Source: CBDCUW01 sp963734865 (GTDB taxonomy: Bacteria; Planctomycetota; Planctomycetia; Pirellulales; Pirellulaceae). Taken from it: a DNA stretch of 64,000 nt. Position numbers and translations under genes: made by a program. The notes beneath the pieces are model-generated. The model ran no database searches. It had not been told where the DNA came from and saw only the letters and a program-made list of their open reading frames with translations. Shown here piece by piece: positions 35,161-44,736 of the stretch. Location of the stretch: assembly GCA_963734865.1 (NCBI GenBank), contig CAVTIV010000008.1, positions 310,001-374,000 of the forward strand, in the 5' to 3' direction. The stretch's first letter is position 1. Every line of letters begins with the position of its first letter.

Positions 35161-35672
35161 CTCGGACTCTCCTGATAAAGGTTTGGAGGTTCAAGGAATT
35201 TGGTCTTCGTGATGTCAACGATCCCGAACCATACCGTGCAGTATTATGACCACTCAAAGGGGGGAGTGGGATATTCTTTGATCGTACTCGCGTGACGATC
35301 GACAACCACCACTCGGAAACGAGAAAGCCACTCGGAAATGAGAAAGGACTCAAAAACGAGAAAGGCGACGACTGGAACCAAGGTGATTGAGCCAGTCGCC
35401 GCCCTCGTCAAATTAGTCTTCAGCGGAAAATGTGCCATCCCTGGGGTGGGGCTGTGGGAAAGATGGCAGATAACACCTTCCGGCGGGACTCTTTCAAGTC
35501 TATTCGTTACCGGTGCCATGTCTACCGCTAACGGCGCGAAGCGGATAGTTTTTTTCCAATCGGGGCGCTGGCCGACCCACCCATTTCTGCGGTAGAACCG
35601 ACGTCGTACATTGCCCGAATTCGATCATGGCCGCTGACGGACGGTTTACTCACGCGAAAGAGACGGGCGGGG
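35161..35672. other. Intergenic region with short repeats and a hairpin
   Basis: This gene-free 512 bp lies between divergent genes (paralogue B and purD), so both promoters must be here. It has three imperfect 20-bp copies of CACTCGGAAACGAGAAAG-like sequence (35311-35365) and an inverted repeat GGCGACGACTGG (35364-35375) / CCAGTCGCCGCC (35392-35403) with one mismatch. The rest shows nothing I can name. Confidence 0.5.
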
Positions 35673-36971
35673 ATGCAGGTACTGATTGTTGGTGCGGGTG
35701 GGCGAGAACACGCCTTGGCGTGGAAGATCTCTCAAAGCCCACGCGTGAAAAAAGTCTTCGTCGCTCCCGGAAACGCGGGAACCGCAACCGACGCGGTCAA
35801 CGTACCGATCATGGCCAGCGACAAACCGGCGCTGGTCCAATTTGCGAAAGATAACCAAATTGGTTTGGTGGTGATCGGCCCCGAAGCCCCCCTCGTCGCT
35901 GGCTTGGTCGACGACATGGAAGCGGCGGGCCTGCGAGTTTTCGGTCCCTCGAAATTCGCCGCCGAACTCGAAGGTAGCAAGGTTTTTTGTAAGAACCTGC
36001 TGCATTCTGCCAATATCCCGACGGCCAGCTACCAAACTTTCCGCAGCGGTACCGAAGCGGCTCGCTACATCAAGGATCGCTACAGCGACCCCAACGATCC
36101 GGTGCCCGTGGTTGTCAAAGCCGATGGATTGGCCGCGGGCAAAGGCGTGATCGTCTGCGGCACCCGCAGCGAGGCGCTCGAGGCGATCGACCGGATTGCA
36201 TCACGCCGCGAATTTGGCGAGGCCGGAAACGAATTGATCATCGAAGAAAGACTGATCGGACAAGAGGTCAGTGTACTGGCGATTACCGATGGCGAGACGA
36301 TCGTGACGCTGCCAGCGGCCCAGGACCACAAACCGGCCTATGATGGCGACACCGGTCCGAACACCGGCGGAATGGGCGCCTACTGTCCGACACCGATCGT
36401 CGACCAGGATTTGATGACGAAGATCGAATCGGATGTGCTTGTTCCGGTGGTACATGCGATGAAGCGATCGCGAAAGCCGTTCAAAGGCGTTCTGTATGCC
36501 GGGCTGATGCTGACCGCCGCGGGCCCCAAGGTTTTGGAATTCAACGTGCGATTCGGCGACCCCGAATGCCAGCCGCTGTTGATGCGTCTGAAAACCGACC
36601 TGGTCGAGATCCTGGAGGCGACCATTGATGGACGACTGTGTGATTTACCGCCGCTGGAATGGGACGACCGACCGAGTATCTGCGTCGTGATGGCCAGCGA
36701 AGGTTACCCCGGCGATTACGAAAAAGGACGCGAAATATCGGGGCTGGAGCGGGCCGACAAGATCGATGACGTCAAGGTATTTCACGCCGGTACAACCCTG
36801 AAAGATGGTCGTGTCTTGACCGATGGTGGCAGGGTTCTAGGCGTGACGGCGATCGGAAACAGTATCAGCAACGCCAAACTGCAAGCCTACCGGGCGGTCA
36901 AAGAGATCCGCTGGCCCGGAGCCTGGTGCCGAAAAGATATCAGCGACAAAGCGCTCGAGTACACTCGCTAA
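35673..36971 (+). CDS. purD: Phosphoribosylamine-glycine ligase
   Basis: Second enzyme of de novo purine synthesis: joins glycine to phosphoribosylamine with ATP. The 432-residue protein has the N-terminal VLIVGAGGREHALAW, the ATP-grasp core (VVKADGLAAGKGVIVC, EERLIGQEVSVLAI, LPAAQDHKPAYDGDTGPNTGGMGAYCP) and LEFNVRFGDPECQPLL with its metal-binding acidic residues. Length is typical of the family. The start is the ATG at 35673. A pectate-lyase-like gene follows 56 bp downstream on the same strand, with no obvious functional link. Confidence 0.95.
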   Translation: MQVLIVGAGGREHALAWKISQSPRVKKVFVAPGNAGTATDAVNVPIMASDKPALVQFAKDNQIGLVVIGPEAPLVAGLVDDMEAAGLRVFGPSKFAAELEGSKVFCKNLLHSANIPTASYQTFRSGTEAARYIKDRYSDPNDPVPVVVKADGLAAGKGVIVCGTRSEALEAIDRIASRREFGEAGNELIIEERLIGQEVSVLAITDGETIVTLPAAQDHKPAYDGDTGPNTGGMGAYCPTPIVDQDLMTKIESDVLVPVVHAMKRSRKPFKGVLYAGLMLTAAGPKVLEFNVRFGDPECQPLLMRLKTDLVEILEATIDGRLCDLPPLEWDDRPSICVVMASEGYPGDYEKGREISGLERADKIDDVKVFHAGTTLKDGRVLTDGGRVLGVTAIGNSISNAKLQAYRAVKEIRWPGAWCRKDISDKALEYTR

Positions 36972-37027
36972 CATGGCGTATCGCCAAACTCAATGTCCAA
37001 CGTCATCGCTCGAGCGCAGGTCTTCCC

Positions 37028-38506
37028 ATGAGTCGATCGTTTCTGTTCCTGTTCCTGTTCGCCTGCAGTAGCGTTCCCGCCCGCTCTCAGACCCCCATCG
37101 ATCCCGCCGTCGTCAAACAGTCATTGCACCAGGCGACGAAGTTCATGTCCGAAACAATCGCCGATCATGGCGGCTACGCCTGGGCGAGCAGCGCTGACGG
37201 TGAATTCAGTAACGGCGAAGGGGTCGCGGGTGCCGATCGTGTCTGGGTTCAGCCTCCCGGAACACCAGCGGTCGGGATCGCGTTTTTGAACGCCTACGCG
37301 GCAACCCAAGATGATTCTCACCTGCAAGCGGCCAGGGCCGTCGGTGATGCGTTGGTGCAAGGTCAACTTCGCTCGGGCGGCTGGGGATACTCGATCGAAT
37401 TCGATCCTGCTGCGCGAGCAAAAATCCCCTACCGCGTCGAAGCCTCGGGTGCTGCCGACAAAATCGCCGCGACCCCCGAACCCGGTGGCTGGGCGATTTG
37501 GCGAAAACGCAAATACAAGACCAACATGACATTGATCGATGACGACACGACTCCGTCGGCGATCCGGTTCTTGTCCAAACTCGATGCCGCTCTGCAATTC
37601 AACGACAAGAAGATTCACGACGCCGCAGACTACGCGCTGAGGTCGACGCTCGGGGCACAGTACCCGATCGGCGCCTGGGGACACAACTACGACCGCTTTG
37701 CGATCAAATCCCCGAGCGAAAGTTTCTATCCCATCCTATCGGCCAGCTATCCCGAGAGCTGGACTCGCGCCTCAGCCAATGACTTCAACGGCTGCTACAT
37801 GATCAACGATCGGCAAACGATGAACATGATCGAAACGATGCTGGTGGCGGCCAAGATTTACAACGATGACCGATATCGAAGCAGCGCGATTCGTGGTGGC
37901 GAGTTTCTGATCCGAGCCCAAATGCCCGATCCTCAACCGGCCTGGGCACAACAGTACGACCGCAAGATGCAGCCGGTGTGGGATCGCAAGTTCGAGCCTC
38001 CCGCAATCACCGGCGGCGAATCCCAGGACGTGTTGCGAACGCTGCTGCGACTGTTTCGCGAAACCCAGGACGAACGTTTCTTGAAACCGATTCCTGCCGC
38101 GATCGCCTACCTGAAAACCTGTCTCCGCGGCGACGGTCAATTGGCTCGCTACTACGAGTTGAAGTCGAATCGACCCCTTTACTTCAGCAAAGATTACAAG
38201 ATGACGTACGACGATCGCGAAATGCCGGACCATTACGGCTTCGTGATCACCTCGCACCTGGACGAGATTCAGCGAGAATACGACCAGCTAACCAGCGGAT
38301 CCACAGCGTCCGCGCCGCGACGAAGCGACCTGGAACGCGACGTGAAAGAGGTGCTGTCCCATCAAGGCGACAACGGCGGTTGGCTGCAAAGCGGCTTTGT
38401 CCGCGATGACCAAGGTCGAAAGGTAAGGCCCCCCGAGGGTGTCGTTCAAAGCCAAACCTTTATCGACAACGTCGATCTGCTGTGTCGATATCTGGCAGCC
38501 CAATGA
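37028..38506 (+). CDS. Pectate-lyase-like secreted protein (PelA family)
   Basis: A 492-residue exported protein. From the ATG at 37028 a signal peptide (residues 1-22, cleavage after RSQ) is followed by the alpha/alpha-barrel lyase domain: QSLHQATKFMSETIADHGGYAWA, QPPGTPAVGIAFLNAYAAT, GQLRSGGWGYSIEFDP, YDRFAIKSPSESFYPILSASYPESW. These are the family's repeated helical hairpins with catalytic and substrate-binding Trp/Arg/Lys. It probably degrades polygalacturonate-like algal polymers, in keeping with the sulfatase at the start of the window. A signal peptide and distance from the purD stop (56 bp) support its own translation start with AGGT upstream. Confidence 0.85.
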   Translation: MSRSFLFLFLFACSSVPARSQTPIDPAVVKQSLHQATKFMSETIADHGGYAWASSADGEFSNGEGVAGADRVWVQPPGTPAVGIAFLNAYAATQDDSHLQAARAVGDALVQGQLRSGGWGYSIEFDPAARAKIPYRVEASGAADKIAATPEPGGWAIWRKRKYKTNMTLIDDDTTPSAIRFLSKLDAALQFNDKKIHDAADYALRSTLGAQYPIGAWGHNYDRFAIKSPSESFYPILSASYPESWTRASANDFNGCYMINDRQTMNMIETMLVAAKIYNDDRYRSSAIRGGEFLIRAQMPDPQPAWAQQYDRKMQPVWDRKFEPPAITGGESQDVLRTLLRLFRETQDERFLKPIPAAIAYLKTCLRGDGQLARYYELKSNRPLYFSKDYKMTYDDREMPDHYGFVITSHLDEIQREYDQLTSGSTASAPRRSDLERDVKEVLSHQGDNGGWLQSGFVRDDQGRKVRPPEGVVQSQTFIDNVDLLCRYLAAQ

Positions 38507-38531
38507 GGATCTGGCAACCCCGTCAAGGCGG

Positions 38532-39503
38532 CTACTTGTCGCGGGCGAGCGACATGATTCGTCGATGACCTTGCAAGTCTTTGATGAACCGCAGGTCGGT
38601 CAACTCGTCGATGCTATCGGCCAATCGGGCACAAGCATCGGCGATCATCGGGCTCAGTTCGATGATGAACCGCCCGCCAGGCCGCAACCGCTCGGGCGCG
38701 TCACGCAACAGTCGTTCGATGTGCTCGGTACCGGTCGGACCGGAGACGAGCGAGATGCGCGGCTCGAAGTCGCGCACCGTTGGGGGCAACTCGGCGTATT
38801 CGGCCTCGCTGACGTAGGGCGGATTGCTGCAAATGATATCGAACTTGATGGACGGATCGATCGCTGAAAACAAATCGCTTTCGATAAAGTCAATGGCCGA
38901 ATCGAGTCCATATTTGTCCGCGTTCCAGCGCGCGATCTTCAACGCCGCGGGACTTTGATCGACCGCAGTAATCTTGATGTTGCGGAGGTTTTTTGCCAGC
39001 GCGATCGCGATCGCGCCGCTGCCTGTGCCAATGTCCGCGATCCGCAGTGGACGGTCATCGATCTGCAATTCCTTGCCGCGATCGAGCGCCTCGATCACCA
39101 AGTGCTCGGTCTCCGGTCGCGGGATCAGCACATTCTCGTCGACGCGCAATTGAATCGAATAGAACTCGCGATAGCCGACCAATTGGGCAACGGGCGTCCC
39201 TTCGCCGCGGCGCCGAACCATTTCACGAAAGGCGACCCGTGGTTCCTCTTCGGGCACATCGGCAAAGGCGGTGTACAACTCGATACGGCTACAAGTGAGT
39301 GCGTGCGCCAACAAGATCTCGGCATCCAAGCGTGGCGAATCACTTCCCCGTTGTTTGAAAAACTCCGTGGTCCACTGCAACAACCGCAGAATCGTCCATG
39401 GTTCGCTGGTGGCAGTCGTTTTTGGCGAATCCGATTCACTCACCCGATCCTGCGAATCCGCAGTCTCCGATTGTCTCGCTCGCTCATCCTGGCCGTCGGA
39501 CAT
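38532..39503 (-). CDS. prmC: Release factor glutamine methyltransferase
   Basis: Methylates the Gln of the GGQ motif in release factors. The 323-residue protein from the ATG at 39503 has an N-terminal helical domain (LLQWTTEFFKQRGSDSPRLDAEILL), then the Rossmann methyltransferase: RIADIGTGSGAIAIAL and the catalytic N227-P-P-Y motif (CSNPPYVSEAEY). A longer start at 39650 overlaps prfA and reads through unrelated sequence. prfA, whose product is its substrate, is just upstream on the same strand. Confidence 0.94.
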   Translation of the reverse strand: MSDGQDERARQSETADSQDRVSESDSPKTTATSEPWTILRLLQWTTEFFKQRGSDSPRLDAEILLAHALTCSRIELYTAFADVPEEEPRVAFREMVRRRGEGTPVAQLVGYREFYSIQLRVDENVLIPRPETEHLVIEALDRGKELQIDDRPLRIADIGTGSGAIAIALAKNLRNIKITAVDQSPAALKIARWNADKYGLDSAIDFIESDLFSAIDPSIKFDIICSNPPYVSEAEYAELPPTVRDFEPRISLVSGPTGTEHIERLLRDAPERLRPGGRFIIELSPMIADACARLADSIDELTDLRFIKDLQGHRRIMSLARDK

Positions 39504-39646
39504 GTTGGTTCCTGATAGATCGGGAGATCTTGAGAGACAAAAGGGAGGCCGAAAAATGGGGCTGGCATCCGTCGTGCGAAGCAGACCGTGCGGGCGATTT
39601 TGGCAATCGCAGAGGCCTGAATTTTTTTCCTTTGGCCCTCGTTCGT

Positions 39647-40729
39647 TCAATCGACCATGTCGCCACGCAGCTGATCACGGTCGTATTCGATCAGCGCCTC
39701 GGTCACCGCACCGAGGTCGCCAGCAATGATCTGATCCAATTTGTACAGCGTCAGATTGATCCGGTGATCAGTCAACCGGTTCTGCGGGAAGTTATAGGTG
39801 CGAATTCGCTGGCTGCGGTCACCCGAACCGATCAGGCCCTTGCGGGTTTCTGCTTGCTTGGCCGCTTCCTCTTCGCGTTTCTTTTCGTAGATTCTGGCCT
39901 TCAGCACTCGCAGCGCTTTGGCGAGGTTCTTGTGCTGGCTCTTTTCGTCCTGGCACTGAACGACAATGCCCGTGTCGTGATGCGTCAATCGGATCGCCGA
40001 TTCGGTTTTGTTGACGTGTTGTCCGCCCGGTCCCGAAGCGCCAAATTTATCAACGCGATAATCGTCCGCCTTCAGGTCGACTTCGACATCCTCCGGTTCG
40101 GGCATCACCGCGACGGTTGCGGCCGAAGTGTGCACGCGTCCTTGAGTCTCTGTCTCGGGCACGCGTTGGACGCGATGTCCACCCGATTCGTACTGCAAGT
40201 CGCGGTAGACGTTTTCGCCTTCCAATGTCAGCGTGACATCCTTGAAACCACCCATCTCCGTGGGGCTGCCCGTCATGACCTCCGTCTTCCAGCCCTTTTG
40301 CTCGGCATAGCGGCGATACATCTCGAACAGATCGCGAGCGAACAATGCCGCTTCATCCCCACCGGTTCCGGCTCGGATCTCCATCACGCAACGTGTTCGA
40401 TGGCTGTCTTCGCCGCCGACGGTGAGTGACAACAGCTCTTCCCACAGCTCCTCGCGGCGATGACGCAAGTCGACCATCTCATCTTCAGCCAACTCGCGTT
40501 CTTCGACATCTTCGGCCGCCTCGGCCATCTCTTGGCAGCCGCGAATTTCGTCGGTCAATCGTTTGAATTCGCGGTACTTGTTGGCGACCTTTGCCAGCCC
40601 GCCATGTTCCCGCGCCGCAGCACTCATCCGTGCCCCATCACCGAGCACCTCGGGGTCCGACATCTCGCGCTCGAGCTGCCGAAACCGGGATAGCTTCTCT
40701 TCCAACGTGTCGCGTATCGAACCGCTCAT
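39647..40729 (-). CDS. prfA: Peptide chain release factor 1
   Basis: Class I release factor recognising UAA/UAG. The 360-residue protein from the ATG at 40729 has the N-terminal coiled coil (IRDTLEEKLSRFRQLEREMSD), the stop-recognition domain and the catalytic GGQ (235-237) in GASGPGGQHVNKTESAIRLTH; the C-terminal GSGDRSQRIRTYNFPQNRLTDHR fits RF1. The longer reading from 40855 covers the rpmE terminator. It lies between rpmE and prmC on the same strand, a common bacterial order. Confidence 0.95.
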   Translation of the reverse strand: MSGSIRDTLEEKLSRFRQLEREMSDPEVLGDGARMSAAAREHGGLAKVANKYREFKRLTDEIRGCQEMAEAAEDVEERELAEDEMVDLRHRREELWEELLSLTVGGEDSHRTRCVMEIRAGTGGDEAALFARDLFEMYRRYAEQKGWKTEVMTGSPTEMGGFKDVTLTLEGENVYRDLQYESGGHRVQRVPETETQGRVHTSAATVAVMPEPEDVEVDLKADDYRVDKFGASGPGGQHVNKTESAIRLTHHDTGIVVQCQDEKSQHKNLAKALRVLKARIYEKKREEEAAKQAETRKGLIGSGDRSQRIRTYNFPQNRLTDHRINLTLYKLDQIIAGDLGAVTEALIEYDRDQLRGDMVD

Positions 40730-40815
40730 GGATCGGCAAATCTTAGCGAGAGAGAGATCAAAAGCTGAGCCGGGTTGCAGGCGTGATCGGAGCACCAGCG
40801 GCTCCCCTAAACAAA

Positions 40816-40851
40816 AAGCCGCACGGCCCGAACCGGCTGGACCACGCGGCT
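40816..40851 (-). terminator. Intrinsic terminator after rpmE
   Basis: On the minus strand a stem of AGCCGC with GCGGCT plus two wobble pairs and an inner CCGG-like stem is followed by TTTTTG. It lies 25 bp beyond the rpmE stop and 86 bp before the prfA ATG, so it separates or attenuates read-through from rpmE into prfA-prmC. Confidence 0.8.
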
Positions 40852-40876
40852 GCAATCGAAAACATCTCTTGCGAGG

Positions 40877-41119
40877 CTATTTCTTCTTGGCTTTCTTCTT
40901 CTTTTCCAGACTGCCATAGGTACCAGCAGCAAATTTCTTCTGGAATTTGTCGATCCGACCAGCGGTATCAACGTATTTCAATTTTCCCGTGTAGAACGGA
41001 TGACATTCGTTGCAAATGTCGACCTTCAATTCGGGTCGGACGCTGCGGGTGGTGAAGCTATTTCCGCAACCGCAAGTCACGGTTGTGTCTTGATATTTGG
41101 GGTGGATGCCTTCTTTCAC
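40877..41119 (-). CDS. rpmE: 50S ribosomal protein L31
   Basis: An 80-residue ribosomal protein of the zinc-binding type: C16, C18, C36 and C39 form the zinc ribbon (CGCG and CNECH). The typical start KEGIHPKY is reached with the GTG at 41119; a start at 41152 would add 11 residues not found in the family. The C-terminal KKKKAKKK tail is a usual basic extension. It is followed by a terminator, then prfA. Confidence 0.94.
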   Translation of the reverse strand: MKEGIHPKYQDTTVTCGCGNSFTTRSVRPELKVDICNECHPFYTGKLKYVDTAGRIDKFQKKFAAGTYGSLEKKKKAKKK

Positions 41120-41230
41120 GGCGTTTCTCTCATCGTGGGTGGAGAGCGACACTGGCTTGGTACAGCGTCGCGAGCCCCGAAATGTATGCGACCGAGGGGT
41201 ATTTGTTCAAGGGCATGGTTTGCCGCAATT

Positions 41231-43501
41231 TCAGCGGACGATTCGCCAGCAGCGGTGGATTCGCCGGTTGCGAAAATCCTCGGGGACCGTCTGCTTGCTG
41301 ATCTCGCAGATCTCGGCAACCGGCAATTCCGCCACGTCGAACTTGAAGCGGCGAAAGTTGTTGGAGAAGAAAATCACCCCGCCCTTGCGGACCAGCGGCA
41401 ACAGATCTCGCAACAGCGGCAGACAATCCAACTGCAAATTCCAGTCCTGCTCGGTCCGCTTGCTGTTGGAAAAGGTGGGCGGGTCGAGGACCACCAAATC
41501 GTACATCTCACCGGGAGGATGGTCGCGGATGAACGTGCCCACATCGCCGGCCACATACTGGTGCTGGTCACCGACGAATCCATTGAGACGCATGTTCTGT
41601 CGCGCCCAATCGAGATAGGCCCGCGACAAGTCCACCGAGACCGTTCGCCGGGCACCACCGGCGGCCGCATAAACCGTGAACGATCCGGTATAGGCAAACA
41701 GATTCAAAAACGTCGTCCCCGCAGCAGCATCCCTGACCATCTGCCGGGTCAGGCGATGATCCAAAAACAATCCCGTGTCGACGTAGTCCTCCAAATTGAC
41801 CAGAAACTTCAGTCCCCCCTCGTGGACCTCGATCTGCTGTCGCGTCTGGGCAAACTTTTCGTGTTGAATCGTGCCCCGCTGCCGCCGTCGCTGCTTCAAA
41901 AAGACCTTCTGCTTCGGAACCTGCAGCGTCTCGCCCGCCGTGCGTGCCATCAGATCAAGCCAATTCGAGTGTTGAGCCGGATCGCGATCGTGCGGACGTT
42001 CATACTCGGTGATGTGCAAACAGTCTTCGTAACGATCGACCACCAACGGGATTTCGGGAATGTCACGCTCGTACAAGCGAAAACAAGTGACGCCACGTTT
42101 GGTGGGCCAACGCCGCAGATGCCGCGCCCGCTTGGTCAACCGCGCGGCAAACAATTTCGCTTGCTCATCGGCTTTCTCGGTCAGCTGACCAAACGCCGCT
42201 GGCCCCGATGCGTGGATGTACGGTTTCCGGCGGCTCGCCAATGTGACGTCCCGCTGGCGAGGGTCGTCATCCTGTTCGGCCGCCTCGGGGATTGCCGCTT
42301 CGGGCGCTATCGCTTCGGCGACTGGCGTTTCGGCGACTGGCGTTTCGGCGACTGGCGCGATGGGAGGATGTTGGCCGACAACCGGTTTGGGACCGTGAAA
42401 TTGATAATACGTACACTCGATGCGACCGTTGTACAGCTTGCGGCGACGATCCGCCGGGCGGCCAACGATTCGCTCGAATCCGGGGTAGGCCGTCAAAAAG
42501 TAGTGAGACCAAGTCGGCAACTTGGCGAGCACGTGCGGGATCGAACGATACAGATCCTCCAGTTCGCCGGCTCCGATTCGCTGGCCGTAAGGCGGATTGG
42601 TAATCAGGCACCCGAACCGCCGCCGGCTGGTCAGCTGCTGCATCGCACCGCATTGAAAATGGATGTCGTCGGCAACGCCAGCGCGGACCGCGTTCTCTCG
42701 CGCGGCCTGCAAGGCGCGACCGTCGATGTCAATCCCCACGATCCGCTCCTCGAGCGCGGGCAACTGTGCATCGACCGCCGCCTGGCGCGTTTGCTGCCAC
42801 ATTTCGCTCGACACTGCCGCCCAACATTCGGCAGCAAACTCGCGGCTCATTCCGGGAGCCATGTTGCGTCCGATCCGCGCCGCTTCAATCGGGATCGTGC
42901 CGCTTCCGCAAAACGGATCAATCAGCGGTCGATCACTTTTCCAATAACTCAGCATCACCAATGCCGCGGCCAGCGTTTCCTTTAGCGGCGCTTCGGAAAT
43001 GCTGGTGCGATAGCCACGACGATGAAGCGATCGGCCGGTCGTATCGATGGTCAGGGTGGCAGTATCTTTCAACAGCGCGATGTCGATCTTGTACTCGGCA
43101 CCCGTCTCGGGAAGCTGTTCGGTACCATGATCTCGCCGCAGCGCATCGACGATTGCCCGCTTGACCGCGCGCTGGCACGCCGGAACACTCGATAGCGTCG
43201 ACTTGATCGACCGACCGGTGACGGGAAAGGCGGAATCGGCCGGCAACCAACGTCCCCACTCAATGTCACGCGTCGTTTCAAAGAGTGCGTCGAAGTCGGC
43301 CGCGGGAAACTCGGCGACCCGAATCAACACGCGATCGGCGGTCCGCAGCCAAATGTTCGCCCGACAGATCGTTTCTTCGCTGCCGCGAAAGTGAATTCGA
43401 CCGGGCTGACCGATCGTCGCTTCGATCCCAAGAGATTCCAACTCGCGACGCACAATCGCCTCGAGCCCAAAGGCGCAAGCCGCAACCAGATCGTAGTTCA
43501 T
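41231..43501 (-). CDS. rlmL: Bifunctional 23S rRNA methyltransferase RlmKL
   Basis: A 756-residue fusion of the m2G2445 (RlmL) and m7G2069 (RlmK) methyltransferases of 23S rRNA, acting on the ribosome precursor. The N-terminal half has the THUMP region and the Rossmann motifs DPFCGSGTIPIEAARIG and LITNPPYGQRIGAGE. The second half has FLNLFAYTGSFTVYAAAGGA and VVLDPPTFSNSK. Between them, about residues 380-415, is an Ala/Pro/Glu linker with the repeats VAETPVAETPVAEA. The start is the ATG at 43501; the one at 43531 is less likely. It is upstream of rpmE with a 111-bp gap. Confidence 0.93.
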   Translation of the reverse strand: MNYDLVAACAFGLEAIVRRELESLGIEATIGQPGRIHFRGSEETICRANIWLRTADRVLIRVAEFPAADFDALFETTRDIEWGRWLPADSAFPVTGRSIKSTLSSVPACQRAVKRAIVDALRRDHGTEQLPETGAEYKIDIALLKDTATLTIDTTGRSLHRRGYRTSISEAPLKETLAAALVMLSYWKSDRPLIDPFCGSGTIPIEAARIGRNMAPGMSREFAAECWAAVSSEMWQQTRQAAVDAQLPALEERIVGIDIDGRALQAARENAVRAGVADDIHFQCGAMQQLTSRRRFGCLITNPPYGQRIGAGELEDLYRSIPHVLAKLPTWSHYFLTAYPGFERIVGRPADRRRKLYNGRIECTYYQFHGPKPVVGQHPPIAPVAETPVAETPVAEAIAPEAAIPEAAEQDDDPRQRDVTLASRRKPYIHASGPAAFGQLTEKADEQAKLFAARLTKRARHLRRWPTKRGVTCFRLYERDIPEIPLVVDRYEDCLHITEYERPHDRDPAQHSNWLDLMARTAGETLQVPKQKVFLKQRRRQRGTIQHEKFAQTRQQIEVHEGGLKFLVNLEDYVDTGLFLDHRLTRQMVRDAAAGTTFLNLFAYTGSFTVYAAAGGARRTVSVDLSRAYLDWARQNMRLNGFVGDQHQYVAGDVGTFIRDHPPGEMYDLVVLDPPTFSNSKRTEQDWNLQLDCLPLLRDLLPLVRKGGVIFFSNNFRRFKFDVAELPVAEICEISKQTVPEDFRNRRIHRCWRIVR

Positions 43502-43593
43502 ACCGTTCAAGGAGCCGTGTTCAGCCATCAACCATCGCTGTGTTCCGCTGTTTTTTCTGCACTGAGACTATCAGACACCTGCCCCATGCGCAA

Positions 43594-44589
43594 TCAGCCC
43601 TGCTCCGCTCCGGTCCCGCGATCTCCCCCCACACGATCTCGCCCCGCGGCAGCTTTCCAACGTTCGGCCACCAGCGTGTCGATCACCAGCTGGCTGAGAT
43701 GGTAAATCAGCATTGGAACGACACTGACCCCACAATCGATCGCGATTTGCAGTCCGACCATCAACGTCTTTTGGCTGCCGGCAATGCCAACGGCAATCTG
43801 ACTGGCCCGATCCGATCCGAGTCGTCGAGCCAATACGATGCCCAGACACAGCGAGGCAACGTGAACCGAGACTGCGGCCACCAACGTGCCCGCTGCGGCG
43901 AGCAAACCGGTCGTCGCCGGATCGGCACCAACCGTCTCACGCACCTTTCCGGCGCCCGCTGCGGCGCCCATCACGACCATCGTCAGAATGCCAAGCTGCC
44001 CGAAAAAGGACAGACGCAATTTGTTGCGGTCACCCCAAGACGCCAATCCCAGGCGCCTGGTGAGTTGGGCCAGGATCAGCGGTGCGACGACCAACGTCGC
44101 CAACTTCTGCATCTGCTCCTGGCCAGAAACGTGCGCGCTCTCTGCCAATACCAACGACACGCCCAGGGGGACCACGATCACGCAGGCCAAGTTGGTGACC
44201 ACCGTGGTCATCATCGCGATCGAATCATCCCCCCCCGCTTTCCGCGTCCACACCGATGCCGACGCGAGTGTGCAGGGAACGATCGAAACTACGAACAGCC
44301 CGCCGAACAGCCGCTCTGGCAATAGCCAGGCCAGCGGCAGACAGATCAGCGGGACCACGGCGATGTTGATCCCGATCGCTAGCAATGCCGGCAGCGGTCT
44401 GGCCAGACTGCTGCGAATCGTGTCAGCCTTGAGCGTCACGCCCATTGCCCACATCACCGAAAATACGATCGCACCGCGCAGCGAACTCTGCTTCAAAACT
44501 GGTTGCAGCGACTCGGCCGCGACATAGCCAGCCACGAAACAAATCGCCAAAGCAATCAAAAACCAGTTATGTGTGAGCCTTGCCCACAT
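43594..44589 (-). CDS. SBF-family (bile acid:sodium symporter-like) transporter
   Basis: A 331-residue inner-membrane protein with about ten hydrophobic segments and the SBF/SLC10 pattern: LKADTIRSSLARPLPALLAIGIN, LLPERLFGGLFVVSIVPCTLASASVWTRKAGGDDSIAMM and the second repeat's IAVGIAGSQKTLMVGLQIA. SBF members of this subgroup (SLC10A7/YfeH-like) have unknown natural substrates. It lies 92 bp before rlmKL on the same strand and diverges from the AsmA-like gene. The start is the ATG at 44589. Confidence 0.85.
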   Translation of the reverse strand: MWARLTHNWFLIALAICFVAGYVAAESLQPVLKQSSLRGAIVFSVMWAMGVTLKADTIRSSLARPLPALLAIGINIAVVPLICLPLAWLLPERLFGGLFVVSIVPCTLASASVWTRKAGGDDSIAMMTTVVTNLACVIVVPLGVSLVLAESAHVSGQEQMQKLATLVVAPLILAQLTRRLGLASWGDRNKLRLSFFGQLGILTMVVMGAAAGAGKVRETVGADPATTGLLAAAGTLVAAVSVHVASLCLGIVLARRLGSDRASQIAVGIAGSQKTLMVGLQIAIDCGVSVVPMLIYHLSQLVIDTLVAERWKAAAGRDRVGGDRGTGAEQG

Positions 44590-44736
44590 GACGCAAACTT
44601 TCCAAACGACCTATCGGTGGATCCGACCGTGAATCTAAGATCGCGGCACGCTTTCCGAATCCGGGAATCGGCCTGCTAGCATAGCCGACTCGCAACCCAC
44701 CCCAACCGAAGACCGCCTGGGAAAGGATTCCCACCG

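Noticed and set aside
41000..42985. 661-codon plus-strand open frame opposite rlmKL
   Set aside because: It is antisense to a gene with clear methyltransferase motifs. Long antisense frames are expected in GC-rich DNA, and the translation is Arg/Gln-rich with no domain.
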